Part shown: positions 30,648 through 38,889 of the stretch, piece after piece | Layout of the letters: each line of letters opens with the position of its first letter | Position numbering within the stretch: position 1 is the first letter of the stretch | The notes under the pieces: generated by a model | What the model saw: only the letters and a program-made list of their open reading frames with translations | The model's database searches: none | What the model was told of the DNA's origin: nothing | Origin: Paenibacillus sp. HGH0039 | GTDB taxonomy: Bacteria; Bacillota; Bacilli; Paenibacillales; NBRC-103111 | Assembly (NCBI RefSeq): GCF_000411255.1 | Contig: NZ_KE150413.1 | Span: forward strand, 2,456,580 to 2,520,579 | Length of the DNA stretch: 64,000 nucleotides | Direction of reading: 5' to 3' | Translations under genes and position numbers: made by a program

Positions 30648-31466
30648 ATGAAACGTTTTTCCCAAATGGCCCTATTAATGGTAGTCATTCTTTTATTGTC
30701 CGTAACAACGGCGTTCGCTCAAACATCCAAGGTTGATGTCGGCAGCGGATTGGATCTTCTTATCGACGTCCAAGGAACATCTGTCCCTGGTAAACCAACT
30801 GTGGTATTCGATTCCGGCGCCGGTGATGACCATGCTGTATGGCAAACGGCTTATGTACAACAACAAATCGCTCATAGCACATTGACCGTTTCCTATGACC
30901 GTGCCGGTCGTGGTCAATCCGATGATGACGCTAACATTGCCAAGGACGCTGAGACAAAAGCAGCTCAACTTCACGCCTTACTTCATAACGCAAATATTCC
31001 CGGCCCGTACCTGTTTGTGAGCCATTCGATTTCCGGCGTGTTTGCACGTACCTTCGCTGCTCTGTATCCCGGCGAAGCAGCTGGCATTATCTTTGTTGAT
31101 TCCACTCACGAAAATGTAGTTCAAGAATACGGAGAAGATTTTATCCGCGGCGACCTTGAGTACTCGGACGAGTTTGCATGGACCGACTGGTTGACAATTG
31201 ATCAACAAATTCGTCAATTGAATGCACAAGATGCACTTCGTAACATACCGATTACGGTTCTTTCCGCGAACTGTCACGGTGTCTGCAATGAGCAAAACCC
31301 AGGCAGCTTGTTCGACGAAACCAAATGGGCTTCCTTGCAAAACAAAATTGCAGCCCTATCCAACGATGTTGTTCACACAACCGTTGACTCCGGCCATTAC
31401 ATTCAATTGAATAAGCCGCAAGCGGTAATCAGCGCTATCCATGCGATGTTTACACGTATCAATTAG
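30648..31466 (+). CDS. Secreted alpha/beta hydrolase
   Basis: A 272-residue protein with a signal peptide (1-24, cleaved after AFA) and an alpha/beta hydrolase fold. DSGAGDDHAVWQ gives the oxyanion region, Ser127 lies in the nucleophile elbow SHSISG, the acid is probably in the strand near residue 205, and His250 is in DSGHYIQL. Relatives include esterases, epoxide hydrolases and proline iminopeptidases; the substrate is unknown. The Cys pair near 209-213 (NCHGVC) may form a disulfide. RBS GGGAGA. It is a single-gene unit ending in a strong terminator. Confidence 0.85.
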   Translation: MKRFSQMALLMVVILLLSVTTAFAQTSKVDVGSGLDLLIDVQGTSVPGKPTVVFDSGAGDDHAVWQTAYVQQQIAHSTLTVSYDRAGRGQSDDDANIAKDAETKAAQLHALLHNANIPGPYLFVSHSISGVFARTFAALYPGEAAGIIFVDSTHENVVQEYGEDFIRGDLEYSDEFAWTDWLTIDQQIRQLNAQDALRNIPITVLSANCHGVCNEQNPGSLFDETKWASLQNKIAALSNDVVHTTVDSGHYIQLNKPQAVISAIHAMFTRIN

Positions 31467-31480
31467 CAATAACCTCCGAG

Positions 31481-31513
31481 AAGGTATAGATACTTTTATC
31501 TATACCTTTTTAT
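31481..31513 (+). terminator. Rho-independent terminator
   Basis: Perfect 12-bp stem AAGGTATAGATA / TATCTATACCTT, CTTT loop, then TTTT. It lies 15 bp after the hydrolase stop. Confidence 0.92.
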
Positions 31514-31547
31514 CTTTTCTACATTATTATCGTGGGAGAGTGATGAT

Positions 31548-31646
31548 ATGAGTGGGAATAGTTTAGTTAGAAAAGCAATGAAAGTAACGTCGAAGAGTCA
31601 GTTCACTATCCCTAGTGAAATAATGGGAAAGCCGGGTCCCTTATAA
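31548..31646 (+). pseudogene. Truncated SpoVT/AbrB-type (MazE/AbrB) domain fragment
   Basis: A 32-residue frame with a good ribosome site (GGGAGAG) whose middle, MKVTSKSQFTIPSEI, reads like the start of an AbrB/MazE swapped-hairpin DNA-binding domain (typically KVTSKGQVTIPKEIR). It then stops after GKPGPL, so the second half of the domain is missing. I judge it a remnant of an AbrB-like regulator or antitoxin. No partner toxin gene follows. Confidence 0.55.
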
Positions 31647-31766
31647 AATCCAAAGGCTTTTCAAACCAAAAGATCATGGACACTCTGTAAGATGAAGTAC
31701 AAGTAATTGTACATTATATCTTATTCAATAGTGTTTCATTTATAATGTTACACATTAAATAAAAAT

Positions 31767-31799
31767 GCACATTACTAAATGCAAATTTTAGTAATGTGC
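31767..31799. terminator. Hairpin, probable bidirectional terminator
   Basis: Perfect 13-bp stem GCACATTACTAAA / TTTAGTAATGTGC with a 7-nt loop, A5 before and TTTT after. It overlaps the last codons of the truncated receiver-like gene on the minus strand, suggesting that the gene was cut and fused to pre-existing terminator DNA. Confidence 0.75.
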
Positions 31800-31967
31800 T
31801 TTTCCTGTTGGCAATAGATTACCTTGTAGATCTTCTCCTAAATCATGGTCAAGAGAAAGTATATCTACTTCGTGAGTTTCAAGTAAGTGAATGGCTTCTT
31901 GAAACGTTCTTGCCACGACAAAACCAATCGGACAATCTCTTAAATCATCCACATATACATTAATCAT
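31788..31967 (-). pseudogene. Truncated cyclic-phosphate-processing receiver-like protein (cREC)
   Basis: A 59-residue frame: INVYVDDLRDCPIGF, ARTFQEAIHLLETHEVDILSLDHDLG, then an unrelated tail ending at the terminator. The family (often about 100 residues in Bacillales) has exactly this N-terminus with the conserved DDLR and SLDHDLG motifs; the second half is absent. ATG 31967 follows GGAGAAAGG. The intact ribosome site and loss of the C-terminus suggest a recent truncation. Confidence 0.6.
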
Positions 31968-32000
31968 AATAGTAATTCCTTTCTCCACGATATGTTTCAA

Positions 32001-32736
32001 ATACGTAGTGAAATATAATTTTTAAAAATTAGTTTCCACTACTTGTTACGAATAGCCAAAGATATTAACGCTCGGTCTAAAGACCTCACTACGCCTCCAG
32101 CTGTGGGCTAAGTCCCCAAAGAAACAAACGTTGCATAATATACGATATTTTAAACATATATTTTCAACATCTAATTAACGAATATAATATGCATAGGAAA
32201 AGAGGATATATGCTCATATATTGAACATAATATCCTCTTATTAGTTTAGTCTATATAAATTTGTAATAAAGTTTGATTAATATCTTCCCTTCTCTGTAAA
32301 TTTCTTAAAGGTTAGATGATTCTTTATTGGATATTTATGTTAATGTAACTATAAAGATTGTGATGAAATGTACTTAAACTAACGGAGCAGTTTTCTTAAA
32401 AAATGTGGTACAATCCAATTAGGATAATAACAAGAGTGGAAAACGGTTAGTCATTTTTATTGGACAGGGATATGATATGAATGCTATAGCTAAGTCTGCT
32501 TTGAAACAGAATCTAAAGAAGCTCTTTAAATTAAATATCAAGATGTAACATTCTCATAAACTGCTACATGTCCGAAGAAAATAAAGTTTTAGACTGGATC
32601 TGTTGATCCTACGTGGATTTCTGAATTGCTAAACCTTTTGGCTCCGAATAATAAGTATTAGACTGACTATATATTCTACACGAAGAAGAAATATTTACTC
32701 ATGGACATTTAATTTATATTAGGAGAGGATATTATT
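32001..32736. other. AT-rich region with degenerate coding remnants
   Basis: About 735 bp without an intact gene. It contains an inverted repeat AAGAGGATAT / ATATCCTCTT (32200-32209, 32230-32239) that may be a terminator. Between 32568 and 32661 there is a short frame, MSEENKVLDWIC, that stops but resumes in another frame as DPTWISELLNLLAPNNKY. This looks like a small gene broken by a frameshift. Confidence 0.5.
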
Positions 32737-33231
32737 ATGGGTATTTTTTTAAAGATTACGTCTGATTCTTATGGGGGAGAAACTGTAGAAAAAGCTGATA
32801 TAAATAATAAGGTGTTACACTATATTACCGATGCCTTAAATGATTATGTTTGGCAAGATTCAATTGCCCCCAAATTAAGGAAGATCAATGCACAATACAG
32901 TCATATTACATTGGGTACTATTCTTAGATTTTATCTTCTAAGATATATTGAAGTGGGTAATTTAAAGTCGTTTGCAAGATATATTAAAAAGGATGATAAA
33001 CTTATAATAGACCAAATGCTTGTTTTAAATAAGTATGAAACTTTATCAGAAGATGAAACTAGAAAAACGCTTTGCGATGATATTTTTCTATATTTTAAAG
33101 AGATTATCTTAAAATACAAAGACCGTTTTCAAGATTTTGATGCTGTTATGTTTATTCCATTGCTTGAAGAAAGATTTGAAGAAATCAAGGAACAAAAATT
33201 CATTAGTAATAGAAATCCCACAAAGATTTAA
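32737..33231 (+). CDS. Hypothetical protein, possibly an Imm12-type immunity protein
   Basis: A 164-residue, AT-rich, lysine/isoleucine-rich cytoplasmic protein with a strong ribosome site (AGGAGAGG). It has no signal peptide or membrane segment. The start (MGIFLKITSDSYGGE) and the segment KINAQYSHITLGTILRFYLLRY remind me of Bacillus proteins listed as immunity protein 12 of polymorphic toxin systems; this is recall, not a search. No toxin gene is adjacent, so it could be an orphan immunity gene. Confidence 0.6.
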   Translation: MGIFLKITSDSYGGETVEKADINNKVLHYITDALNDYVWQDSIAPKLRKINAQYSHITLGTILRFYLLRYIEVGNLKSFARYIKKDDKLIIDQMLVLNKYETLSEDETRKTLCDDIFLYFKEIILKYKDRFQDFDAVMFIPLLEERFEEIKEQKFISNRNPTKI

Positions 33232-33546
33232 AACTTTATTTTCTTTGGACACTACACTTCTATATACAAAATTGATTAAGGGCAGAAGTGACTAGGTGCT
33301 TGCTCATGATTTCTTTTGTAAGTCAAAATTACTTCAGTATGTGTGGCGAATGCTCAACTAACGGGTACTTTAATTGAAGATTCGCATCCAGAAATAATCA
33401 ATCTTTATTATAAAAATCAAACTAGATAAATAAAGAACCAACTGTTTTGATCAAACTTTGTTTCAAAACAGTTGGTTTCTTTCTGTATAAAATCAGCGTT
33501 TGCAACTTACTTTTAATCGAACTTTATTCAAAAGCTACATTACGAT
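33232..33546. other. Spacer with terminator and short coding scraps
   Basis: Between convergent genes. A short frame, VANAQLTGTLIEDSHPEIINLYYKNQTR, near 33340-33430 lacks a ribosome site and looks like the tail of a lost gene. The bidirectional terminator is listed separately. Confidence 0.4.
33436..33477. terminator. Bidirectional terminator
   Basis: Perfect 15-bp stem AACCAACTGTTTTGA / TCAAAACAGTTGGTT with a 12-nt loop, between the convergent immunity-like gene and the gene at 33547-34527. Confidence 0.88.
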
Positions 33547-34527
33547 TCAATCGTAAAGGGTTTTTTCTTTAACGTCATGTTCAATAATTGTTCGAATCTT
33601 ATGTCCATCTATTATAGTAGATGAAGCTATTTGACCAAAAGTATGTGCATAATCTTCTATTATTTTCGAAATTAAATTTTTGAGGATAAATAAATTATTA
33701 AAGAATGTGTTATCGATTAACCCATCTTCATATTGCCATTCGGTATAACCAAACAATTCTGCAATGTCACTTATTTCCCCAAAACGGTCAAAGGTTGAAT
33801 GAATAGTGGAATTTACAAAGCAGTCAATTGGAACATCGAACTCCAAAATGTAATACTTGCAGTTCTCTTTTTTAGCCCATGAATCCTGTAAATAAAATAA
33901 AGGAACATTATCAAGATATTTAACTATATTTTCAATCGTATTCAATATCTCTGGGGAATATCTAACTGAGTCATAATCGTATATTTTCTTTAAATCGCCA
34001 TCTAAAAACACTTCTGTTTCGCAATCATCATAATACAATTTCAAATACAGTAAATCCATTGCTTTGTGATAATAATCATCTTTTAAAGTAGGATTAGTTT
34101 CGTATAAGTCATAACTATTACATCTCTTATATTCTTCTTCAATATTATTTTTTCGATAAGAATAAATAGGGAAAACTTGATTTTTGTAAATGAATTTCTT
34201 TTCACTTACGTTAATAGAAATGCCATATGAAAACAAAAATGTGCTTAAGGTCGTTTCTTCTTCTAACATTCTCTTAAGATTCAAAAGCCCCTTATTACGT
34301 ATAGAATATAAATTGTCGTTAGTAGTTGTTGCGTGTCTACAAGTCAAAAGGGTTTCTGGATGATATGTATAGTTTAAATCAATTTTTAAATCTTCTATTA
34401 GATCTATGAGGTTGTAATTCTTATCTATTCTATTAAGTACACTTTCTATATCCACATCAAAATAATTAGCCAACCCTTTAGCTGCGTCCATTGAATTTTT
34501 CATTTCAAAAAAATTTAAAACAAACAT
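33547..34527 (-). CDS. Unknown 326-residue protein with hairpin-sequestered ribosome site
   Basis: AT-rich, acidic, no signal peptide and no membrane segment. I do not recognise the family. Residues 55-85 (TLLTCRHATTTNDNLYSIRNKGLLNL) loosely recall the first NAD-binding block of ADP-ribosyltransferase-fold proteins (His/Arg-Thr... Asn... Ile..GLL), but this is weak. The ribosome site GAGGGGG lies in the 3' arm of a 15-bp perfect hairpin directly before the ATG. It is convergent with a possible immunity gene and is flanked by terminators, so it is an independent unit in an accessory strip. Confidence 0.65.
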   Translation of the reverse strand: MFVLNFFEMKNSMDAAKGLANYFDVDIESVLNRIDKNYNLIDLIEDLKIDLNYTYHPETLLTCRHATTTNDNLYSIRNKGLLNLKRMLEEETTLSTFLFSYGISINVSEKKFIYKNQVFPIYSYRKNNIEEEYKRCNSYDLYETNPTLKDDYYHKAMDLLYLKLYYDDCETEVFLDGDLKKIYDYDSVRYSPEILNTIENIVKYLDNVPLFYLQDSWAKKENCKYYILEFDVPIDCFVNSTIHSTFDRFGEISDIAELFGYTEWQYEDGLIDNTFFNNLFILKNLISKIIEDYAHTFGQIASSTIIDGHKIRTIIEHDVKEKTLYD

Positions 34528-34533
34528 AAAAAT

Positions 34534-34595
34534 CCCCCTCTATATTAGTTACTTTAAATGTACTATATACATTTTTAAACAACTAATATAGAGGG
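34534..34595 (-). promoter_or_regulatory. 5' leader stem-loop that pairs with the ribosome binding site
   Basis: In the minus-strand transcript CCCTCTATATTAGTT pairs perfectly with AACTAATATAGAGGG. A second dyad (AAATGTA / TACATTT) sits inside the 30-nt loop. The 3' arm supplies most of the Shine-Dalgarno GAGGGGG, which is 5 nt from the ATG. As RNA this would hide the start site; as DNA it could be a nested operator. Confidence 0.75.
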
Positions 34596-34907
34596 ATTAA
34601 AATGTGTAACATTCTATTGTCTTTAATTAATTAGAATAAGAAACTAAAAGAACTTGACTTTTAATAAAACAAAGGTGCCATGATCTTTTTTATCTAGTGC
34701 TCACTCAGTTAAATGACCGGATTAATGAACTTTCAAGATAGTCCGGGACTGAAAACTGTGTTCAGCTTGGCAGACCGATATAACTAGTATCTTTTATAAA
34801 TTATTTCTTGCCATTGATTTCGACGCGATTCCAACCGGCGACACAAGAATCTCCTCTGCCCGGGTTGGCTTTCTATATAGAAGCGCTGGAGTTACAAAAC
34901 TCCAAAG
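34596..34907. other. Intergenic region at the right end of the AT-rich strip
   Basis: About 310 bp with no gene. Base composition returns to the high-GC background from about 34810 onward. No attachment-site repeat was recognised. Confidence 0.4.
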
Positions 34908-35648
34908 CTACAGGGTCTGCCCGGCATCTGCCGTCAAAATCTGCCCCGTAACCGCCTCCTGTTCCAGAAGGGAGCAGATAATTTGGGCGATGTCTTCGGG
35001 GGTCGCAATCCGCTGGAGCGGAAGCTTGCCGATGAGGGCGTTCATCGTTTCTTCGCGGCCTTTCCACCAGCGTGTCGCTACCGCGCCTGGCGCGACGCAG
35101 TTCACGCGGATCTCCGGCGCAAGCGCTTGGGCCAGGGATTTGGTCAGCCCGTGGACGGCTGCCTTCGACACGGCGTAAGGGATGGAGGAGCCGAGACCTG
35201 TAAGTCCGGCTATGCTGCCGACATTGACGATGGCGCCGCTTTTGTTCTTTTTCATCCGGGGAGCGGCGGCTTTGGCGCAGGTAAACATGCCTTTGACATT
35301 GACCGCATAAAGTTCATCCCAAACTTCCTCCGTAGCCGCATCCAAATCGCTCATCGGGATATGCCGGGTGACGCTGGCATTGTTGACAAGCAGGTCAATG
35401 CTCCCGAACCGGGCGGCAATCAGTTCCGCAAGCTCCCTGACTTCGCTTTCCCGGGTCACATTCGCTTTAAAAGCGGCGGCACGCCCGCCTTCTTCGGCAA
35501 TCCTCCGCACGGTGGATTCCGCATCCTCTCCGGATTGCGAGTAGCTGATGGCCACGATGGCGCCCCGTCTGGCCAGTTCAAGACTGGTCGCCCTGCCGAT
35601 GCCGGTACCCCCGCCTGTTACCCAGGCGACTTTATTTTGCATGAACAT
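34908..35648 (-). CDS. Short-chain dehydrogenase/reductase (FabG-like)
   Basis: NAD(P)-dependent oxidoreductase of the classical SDR type, 246 residues. The cofactor motif TGGGTGIG is at the N-terminus, NNAS near residue 90, catalytic Ser in VNVGSIAG, and YAVSK (Tyr about 159, Lys about 163). Similar to 3-oxoacyl-ACP reductases, but single SDR genes beside a LysR regulator are usually specialised. The substrate is unknown. ATG 35648 has AAGGAG nine bases upstream; ATG 35642 is also possible. Confidence 0.88.
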   Translation of the reverse strand: MFMQNKVAWVTGGGTGIGRATSLELARRGAIVAISYSQSGEDAESTVRRIAEEGGRAAAFKANVTRESEVRELAELIAARFGSIDLLVNNASVTRHIPMSDLDAATEEVWDELYAVNVKGMFTCAKAAAPRMKKNKSGAIVNVGSIAGLTGLGSSIPYAVSKAAVHGLTKSLAQALAPEIRVNCVAPGAVATRWWKGREETMNALIGKLPLQRIATPEDIAQIICSLLEQEAVTGQILTADAGQTL

Positions 35649-35730
35649 GTACGATCACTCCTTCAAGGAATTCAATTTAGGTTTTCTGTATCCAGTTTAA
35701 AGGAAAAGAGTGATTTCATATACTTGAATG

Positions 35731-35751
35731 TTTTGAAGGAATTGTTCAAAA
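35731..35751. promoter_or_regulatory. Candidate LysR operator
   Basis: Perfect dyad TTTTGAA - 7 bp - TTCAAAA in the 134-bp space between the divergent SDR and LysR genes, with flanking TTGAA repeats. LysR boxes have this interrupted form. Confidence 0.45.
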
Positions 35752-35782
35752 TAATTGAATGAAGTGAAGGGAGGAACGCCGG

Positions 35783-36679
35783 TTGGATTTCAAAACGTTA
35801 AAGTCCTTTCAAAAAATCGTCGAACACGAAAACTTTGCCCGTGCGGCCGAAGAATTGGCTTATTCCCCGTCAACTGTCACTACCCAGATTCAGAAGCTGG
35901 AAAGCGATCTGGGCGTGCTCTTGTTCGAACGCGGCAAAAAAATTGCCTTAACCGAAGCGGGCCGCCTCTTTTATGAACAAAGCATTCCGATCCTGAAAAG
36001 CATGGAGCAGCTGCAAAAAACGCTGGGTGATCTTGCGTCGGGCGAGGCGGGGCATGTAAGGGTCGGCGTTACGGAGCCGACGGCCAGTCACCAGTTTCCC
36101 AGACTGATCCGCCGTTTTACGGATGTGTACCCGAACATTCGAATCTCCGTTGAGATTGCCGGAACGTCTGTTTTGACGGATAAAATCCTTAAAGGCGAGC
36201 TGGACTTCGGCCTAGGCTCGTTCCCGGATTCGGCCGCTCAGCTCCATTTCGAGCCTCTGTTTACGGAAGAGTTTCTCCTGCTTGTGCCCCAAGATCACGC
36301 GCTGGCCCGGGCGGAATCGGACTCGGTGACGCTGGGTCAGCTTCGCGAAACCCGTCTGCTTATTACGGCACAGTCGTGTCCTTACCGCAGAAAGCTGGAG
36401 ACGGCGCTCCGGGAAGAGGGAAGCTTTCCGCCGGATACGATGGAGATCGGCAGCATGTCCGCGCTGAAACATTATGTCGCCGAAGGCCTCGGCGCAGCGC
36501 TTGTTCCGAGGATGGTGCTCGATCCCTTGCCAGAAGGCACGTTAGCGCTTCCCATGGAGGGTAGCGGAATTAACATGACGTGCGGTCTGATTTGCAGATC
36601 GGCTGATCTGCCGTTAAAGCGAGCGGGAAAGAACTTGTATGACTTTCTGCTGCACGAGTTCACCCGTCAAAAGGGATGA
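35783..36679 (+). CDS. LysR family transcriptional regulator
   Basis: A 298-residue regulator with HTH at residues 1-60 (FQKIVEHENFARAAEELAYSPSTVTTQIQKLE) and the LysR substrate-binding domain (about 90-295). The start is a TTG at 35783 behind GGGAGGA. Probably controls the divergent SDR gene. A terminator follows. Confidence 0.9.
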   Translation: MDFKTLKSFQKIVEHENFARAAEELAYSPSTVTTQIQKLESDLGVLLFERGKKIALTEAGRLFYEQSIPILKSMEQLQKTLGDLASGEAGHVRVGVTEPTASHQFPRLIRRFTDVYPNIRISVEIAGTSVLTDKILKGELDFGLGSFPDSAAQLHFEPLFTEEFLLLVPQDHALARAESDSVTLGQLRETRLLITAQSCPYRRKLETALREEGSFPPDTMEIGSMSALKHYVAEGLGAALVPRMVLDPLPEGTLALPMEGSGINMTCGLICRSADLPLKRAGKNLYDFLLHEFTRQKG

Positions 36680-36722
36680 CGCTCCTGTTCATTCCGGCTT
36701 GCCTTCTATAATTCGCCAAAGC

Positions 36723-36751
36723 AAAAAAACACCGACGGGCGGTGTTTTTTT
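36723..36751. terminator. Rho-independent terminator
   Basis: AAAAAAACACCG / CGGTGTTTTTTT with a 5-nt loop, 43 bp after the lysR stop. The symmetric A/T ends allow function in both directions. Confidence 0.92.
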
Positions 36752-37087
36752 GTTTTTCTGGTTCCTCCGGGAGGTTTATACGAGGGGGCCGGAATCGCCA
36801 TAAATTAACCATTAACTTGTAAATTAACAAAAAGTTCATTCCCTGAAAAAGCTCCTTTAATCTTGTCACGTTAAGATGGAAGAAGAAGAGAATTAACCTT
36901 TGTATAATTATTGTTTCCGTATGTTATTCCAGACTAAGCAGGCTGACTGGAAAATATAATTGACAGAATTGTACAAATTTACAAAAAACCTCTTGATTGT
37001 TATATCCGAGTTAACCTATACTATTAATTGGATAGGAGATCCACATGATATAAAAATATACAAATCATGAAACTGGAGGGATGAAAG
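36752..37087 (+). other. Upstream region of the oxoamine-synthase operon, with promoter
   Basis: About 335 bp, AT-rich, no gene. A candidate promoter is TTGATT (36993-36998), 18-bp spacer, TATACT (37017-37022), 65 bp before the start codon. Another TTGACA at 36960 has no good -10. No riboswitch-like structure was recognised. Confidence 0.5.
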
Positions 37088-38305
37088 ATGTACACGGAAA
37101 TTGCTGAAAGCAAATTGAACCAATTGAAGGAAAGCGGCCAATATCGCGAGTTTGTCACCATTAACCGGCTGCGGACAAAATACCCTATGGCTCTTGTCGA
37201 TAACCAGGGAGATCACCCGGTGGTCGTATGGTGCAGCAATGATTATCTCGGTATGTCTCAACATCCAGTTGTTATCGAAGCGATGCACAAGGCGATAGAA
37301 TTGTACGGAGCCGGCTCCGGCGGTTCCCGGAATATCGGAGGTTCCCACCACTATTACGCGGAGCTGGAAGCTTCGCTGGCGGAATGGCACGGCAAAGAAG
37401 CGGCTCTCGTATTCCCGACGGGCTACGGCTCCAACGACGCCACGCTCCAGTGCCTGGCGCGCATTTTTCCCGACAGTATCATTTTCTCGGACGCTTTGAA
37501 TCATGCTTCCATCATTAACGGAATTGTCAGCTCCAAAACGGAAAAAGCCGTTTTCCGGCACAACGACGTGCAGCATCTGGAAGAACTGCTGGCCGCCCAG
37601 CCGGCCGACCGGGCCAAAATCATCGTGTTCGAATCGGTGTACTCGATGGACGGGGATATCGCGCCGGTCCGTGAAATCGTGCGGTTAGCGAAAAAATACA
37701 AAGCCCTCACGTTCCTAGACGAGGTACATGCCATCGGGATGTACGGACCGCGCGGCGCGGGAATTGCGGCCCAGCTCGGCGTAGCGGACTCCATCGATTT
37801 CATTCAGGGAACGATGGCCAAGGGCATCGGGATTATAGGAGGCTACATAACGGGTTCGGCACCGCTGATCGACAGCGTGCGATCCTTCGCCTCGGGCTTC
37901 ATTTTCACAACGTCCCTGCCTCCGGCCGTAGTAGCGGCCTGCTACGCCAGTGTGGAGCATTTGAAGCGTTCGGATGCGGAGCGCGGCGCACTTCATGCCA
38001 AGACGGCCCTGCTGCGCAATGTGCTGGCCGAGGCTGGCATTCCGGTGATGGAATCCAGCGAGACGCATATTCTTCCCGTTCTGGTCGGGGAGGCGAAGAA
38101 ATGCAAGCTGGCTGCGCGCAGACTGCTGGAGAAGCATCATGTTTACCTGCAGCCGATCAACTCGCCGACAGTGCCGGTCGGTACGGAGCGGTTCCGGGTG
38201 AATGTGACTCCGAATCATACGGAAGAGCACATCTACGAACTCGTAAACGCCTTAACCGAAGTGTTCGAGTATTTCGATATCAAAACGCTGGCTTTGAAAG
38301 CCTGA
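37088..38305 (+). CDS. 5-aminolevulinate synthase-like alpha-oxoamine synthase
   Basis: PLP enzyme of 405 residues that condenses an amino acid, probably glycine, with an acyl-CoA. The motifs follow 5-aminolevulinate synthase closely: WCSNDYLGM (Asn51), GSGGSRNIGGS, LNHAS (His139), FLDEVHAIGMYG (Asp211, His214), the PLP lysine in GTMAKGIGIIGGY (Lys245), and SPTVPVGTERFRVN. Bacillales make aminolevulinate from glutamate, so a second route is not needed for heme; such genes elsewhere feed specialised metabolites. 2-amino-3-ketobutyrate ligase is the other possibility, but no threonine dehydrogenase is adjacent. RBS GGAGGG. It is first in an operon with GNAT, Gfo/Idh and MFS genes. Confidence 0.85.
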   Translation: MYTEIAESKLNQLKESGQYREFVTINRLRTKYPMALVDNQGDHPVVVWCSNDYLGMSQHPVVIEAMHKAIELYGAGSGGSRNIGGSHHYYAELEASLAEWHGKEAALVFPTGYGSNDATLQCLARIFPDSIIFSDALNHASIINGIVSSKTEKAVFRHNDVQHLEELLAAQPADRAKIIVFESVYSMDGDIAPVREIVRLAKKYKALTFLDEVHAIGMYGPRGAGIAAQLGVADSIDFIQGTMAKGIGIIGGYITGSAPLIDSVRSFASGFIFTTSLPPAVVAACYASVEHLKRSDAERGALHAKTALLRNVLAEAGIPVMESSETHILPVLVGEAKKCKLAARRLLEKHHVYLQPINSPTVPVGTERFRVNVTPNHTEEHIYELVNALTEVFEYFDIKTLALKA

Positions 38306-38371
38306 CCCGATCTTCCGGTTGAAAGGTCGGTTCCGTCAGCCTGCCAACAGAAGAAACGGGAGTGAATCGGC

Positions 38372-38869
38372 ATGAATACGAGTCTGACCCTGCGGATAAG
38401 AAGGGCTTCGTTGGAAGATATAGGCGAGCTTGTGGAGCTCCGTAAAATTTTGCTCAGCCGGGGAGAGGGGCATTATGTCTCCCACTCCGCCGAAGAAGAC
38501 CTCGCCTGGCAGTCGGAGTACCGGAATTGGCTCCGAGCCAATCTGACGGGAAACGACCGCATACTCGTGGCGGCGGCGAGCCTCGACGACGAAGAACGGA
38601 TTTGCGCCTGCGCTATCGGCATTATCGACGACCGGGCGCCGATGAAAGGCTGCCTGAACGGTAAAGTCGGCTGGATTCAGACCGTGGTCGTTCATCCGGA
38701 CAAGCGGCGCCACGGACTGGGCGAAGGGATTATGAATTATGTTTTATCCTGGTTCCGTGCCAACGAAGTAGGAAAGGTAACGCTCCAGACGACCCCCTCC
38801 GCCAAGCGGCTGTATGAGAATTTGGGTTTTTCGGAATCGGGGGAAGATCTTCTGATTAAAGAATTTTAA
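38372..38869 (+). CDS. GNAT family N-acetyltransferase
   Basis: A 165-residue acetyl-CoA-dependent acyltransferase. The acetyl-CoA binding motif A is WIQTVVVHPDKRRHGLGEGIMNYVL (about residues 108-132), followed by LQTTPSAKRLYENLGF. It lies 66 bp after the oxoamine synthase and 20 bp before the next gene, so it may acetylate the aminoketone product or a derived amine, or protect the host from it. Substrate unknown. Confidence 0.87.
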   Translation: MNTSLTLRIRRASLEDIGELVELRKILLSRGEGHYVSHSAEEDLAWQSEYRNWLRANLTGNDRILVAAASLDDEERICACAIGIIDDRAPMKGCLNGKVGWIQTVVVHPDKRRHGLGEGIMNYVLSWFRANEVGKVTLQTTPSAKRLYENLGFSESGEDLLIKEF

Positions 38870-38889
38870 TGATTCCCGGGAGGACGCGC

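Noticed and set aside
32001-32160. Insertion-sequence end or attachment site in the AT-rich strip
   Set aside because: No transposase or integrase remnant and no matching terminal repeats or target duplication could be found by eye.
36958-36990. Second promoter (TTGACA at 36960) before the oxoamine synthase
   Set aside because: At the right spacing the -10 position reads as A-rich sequence without a TATAAT-like match.
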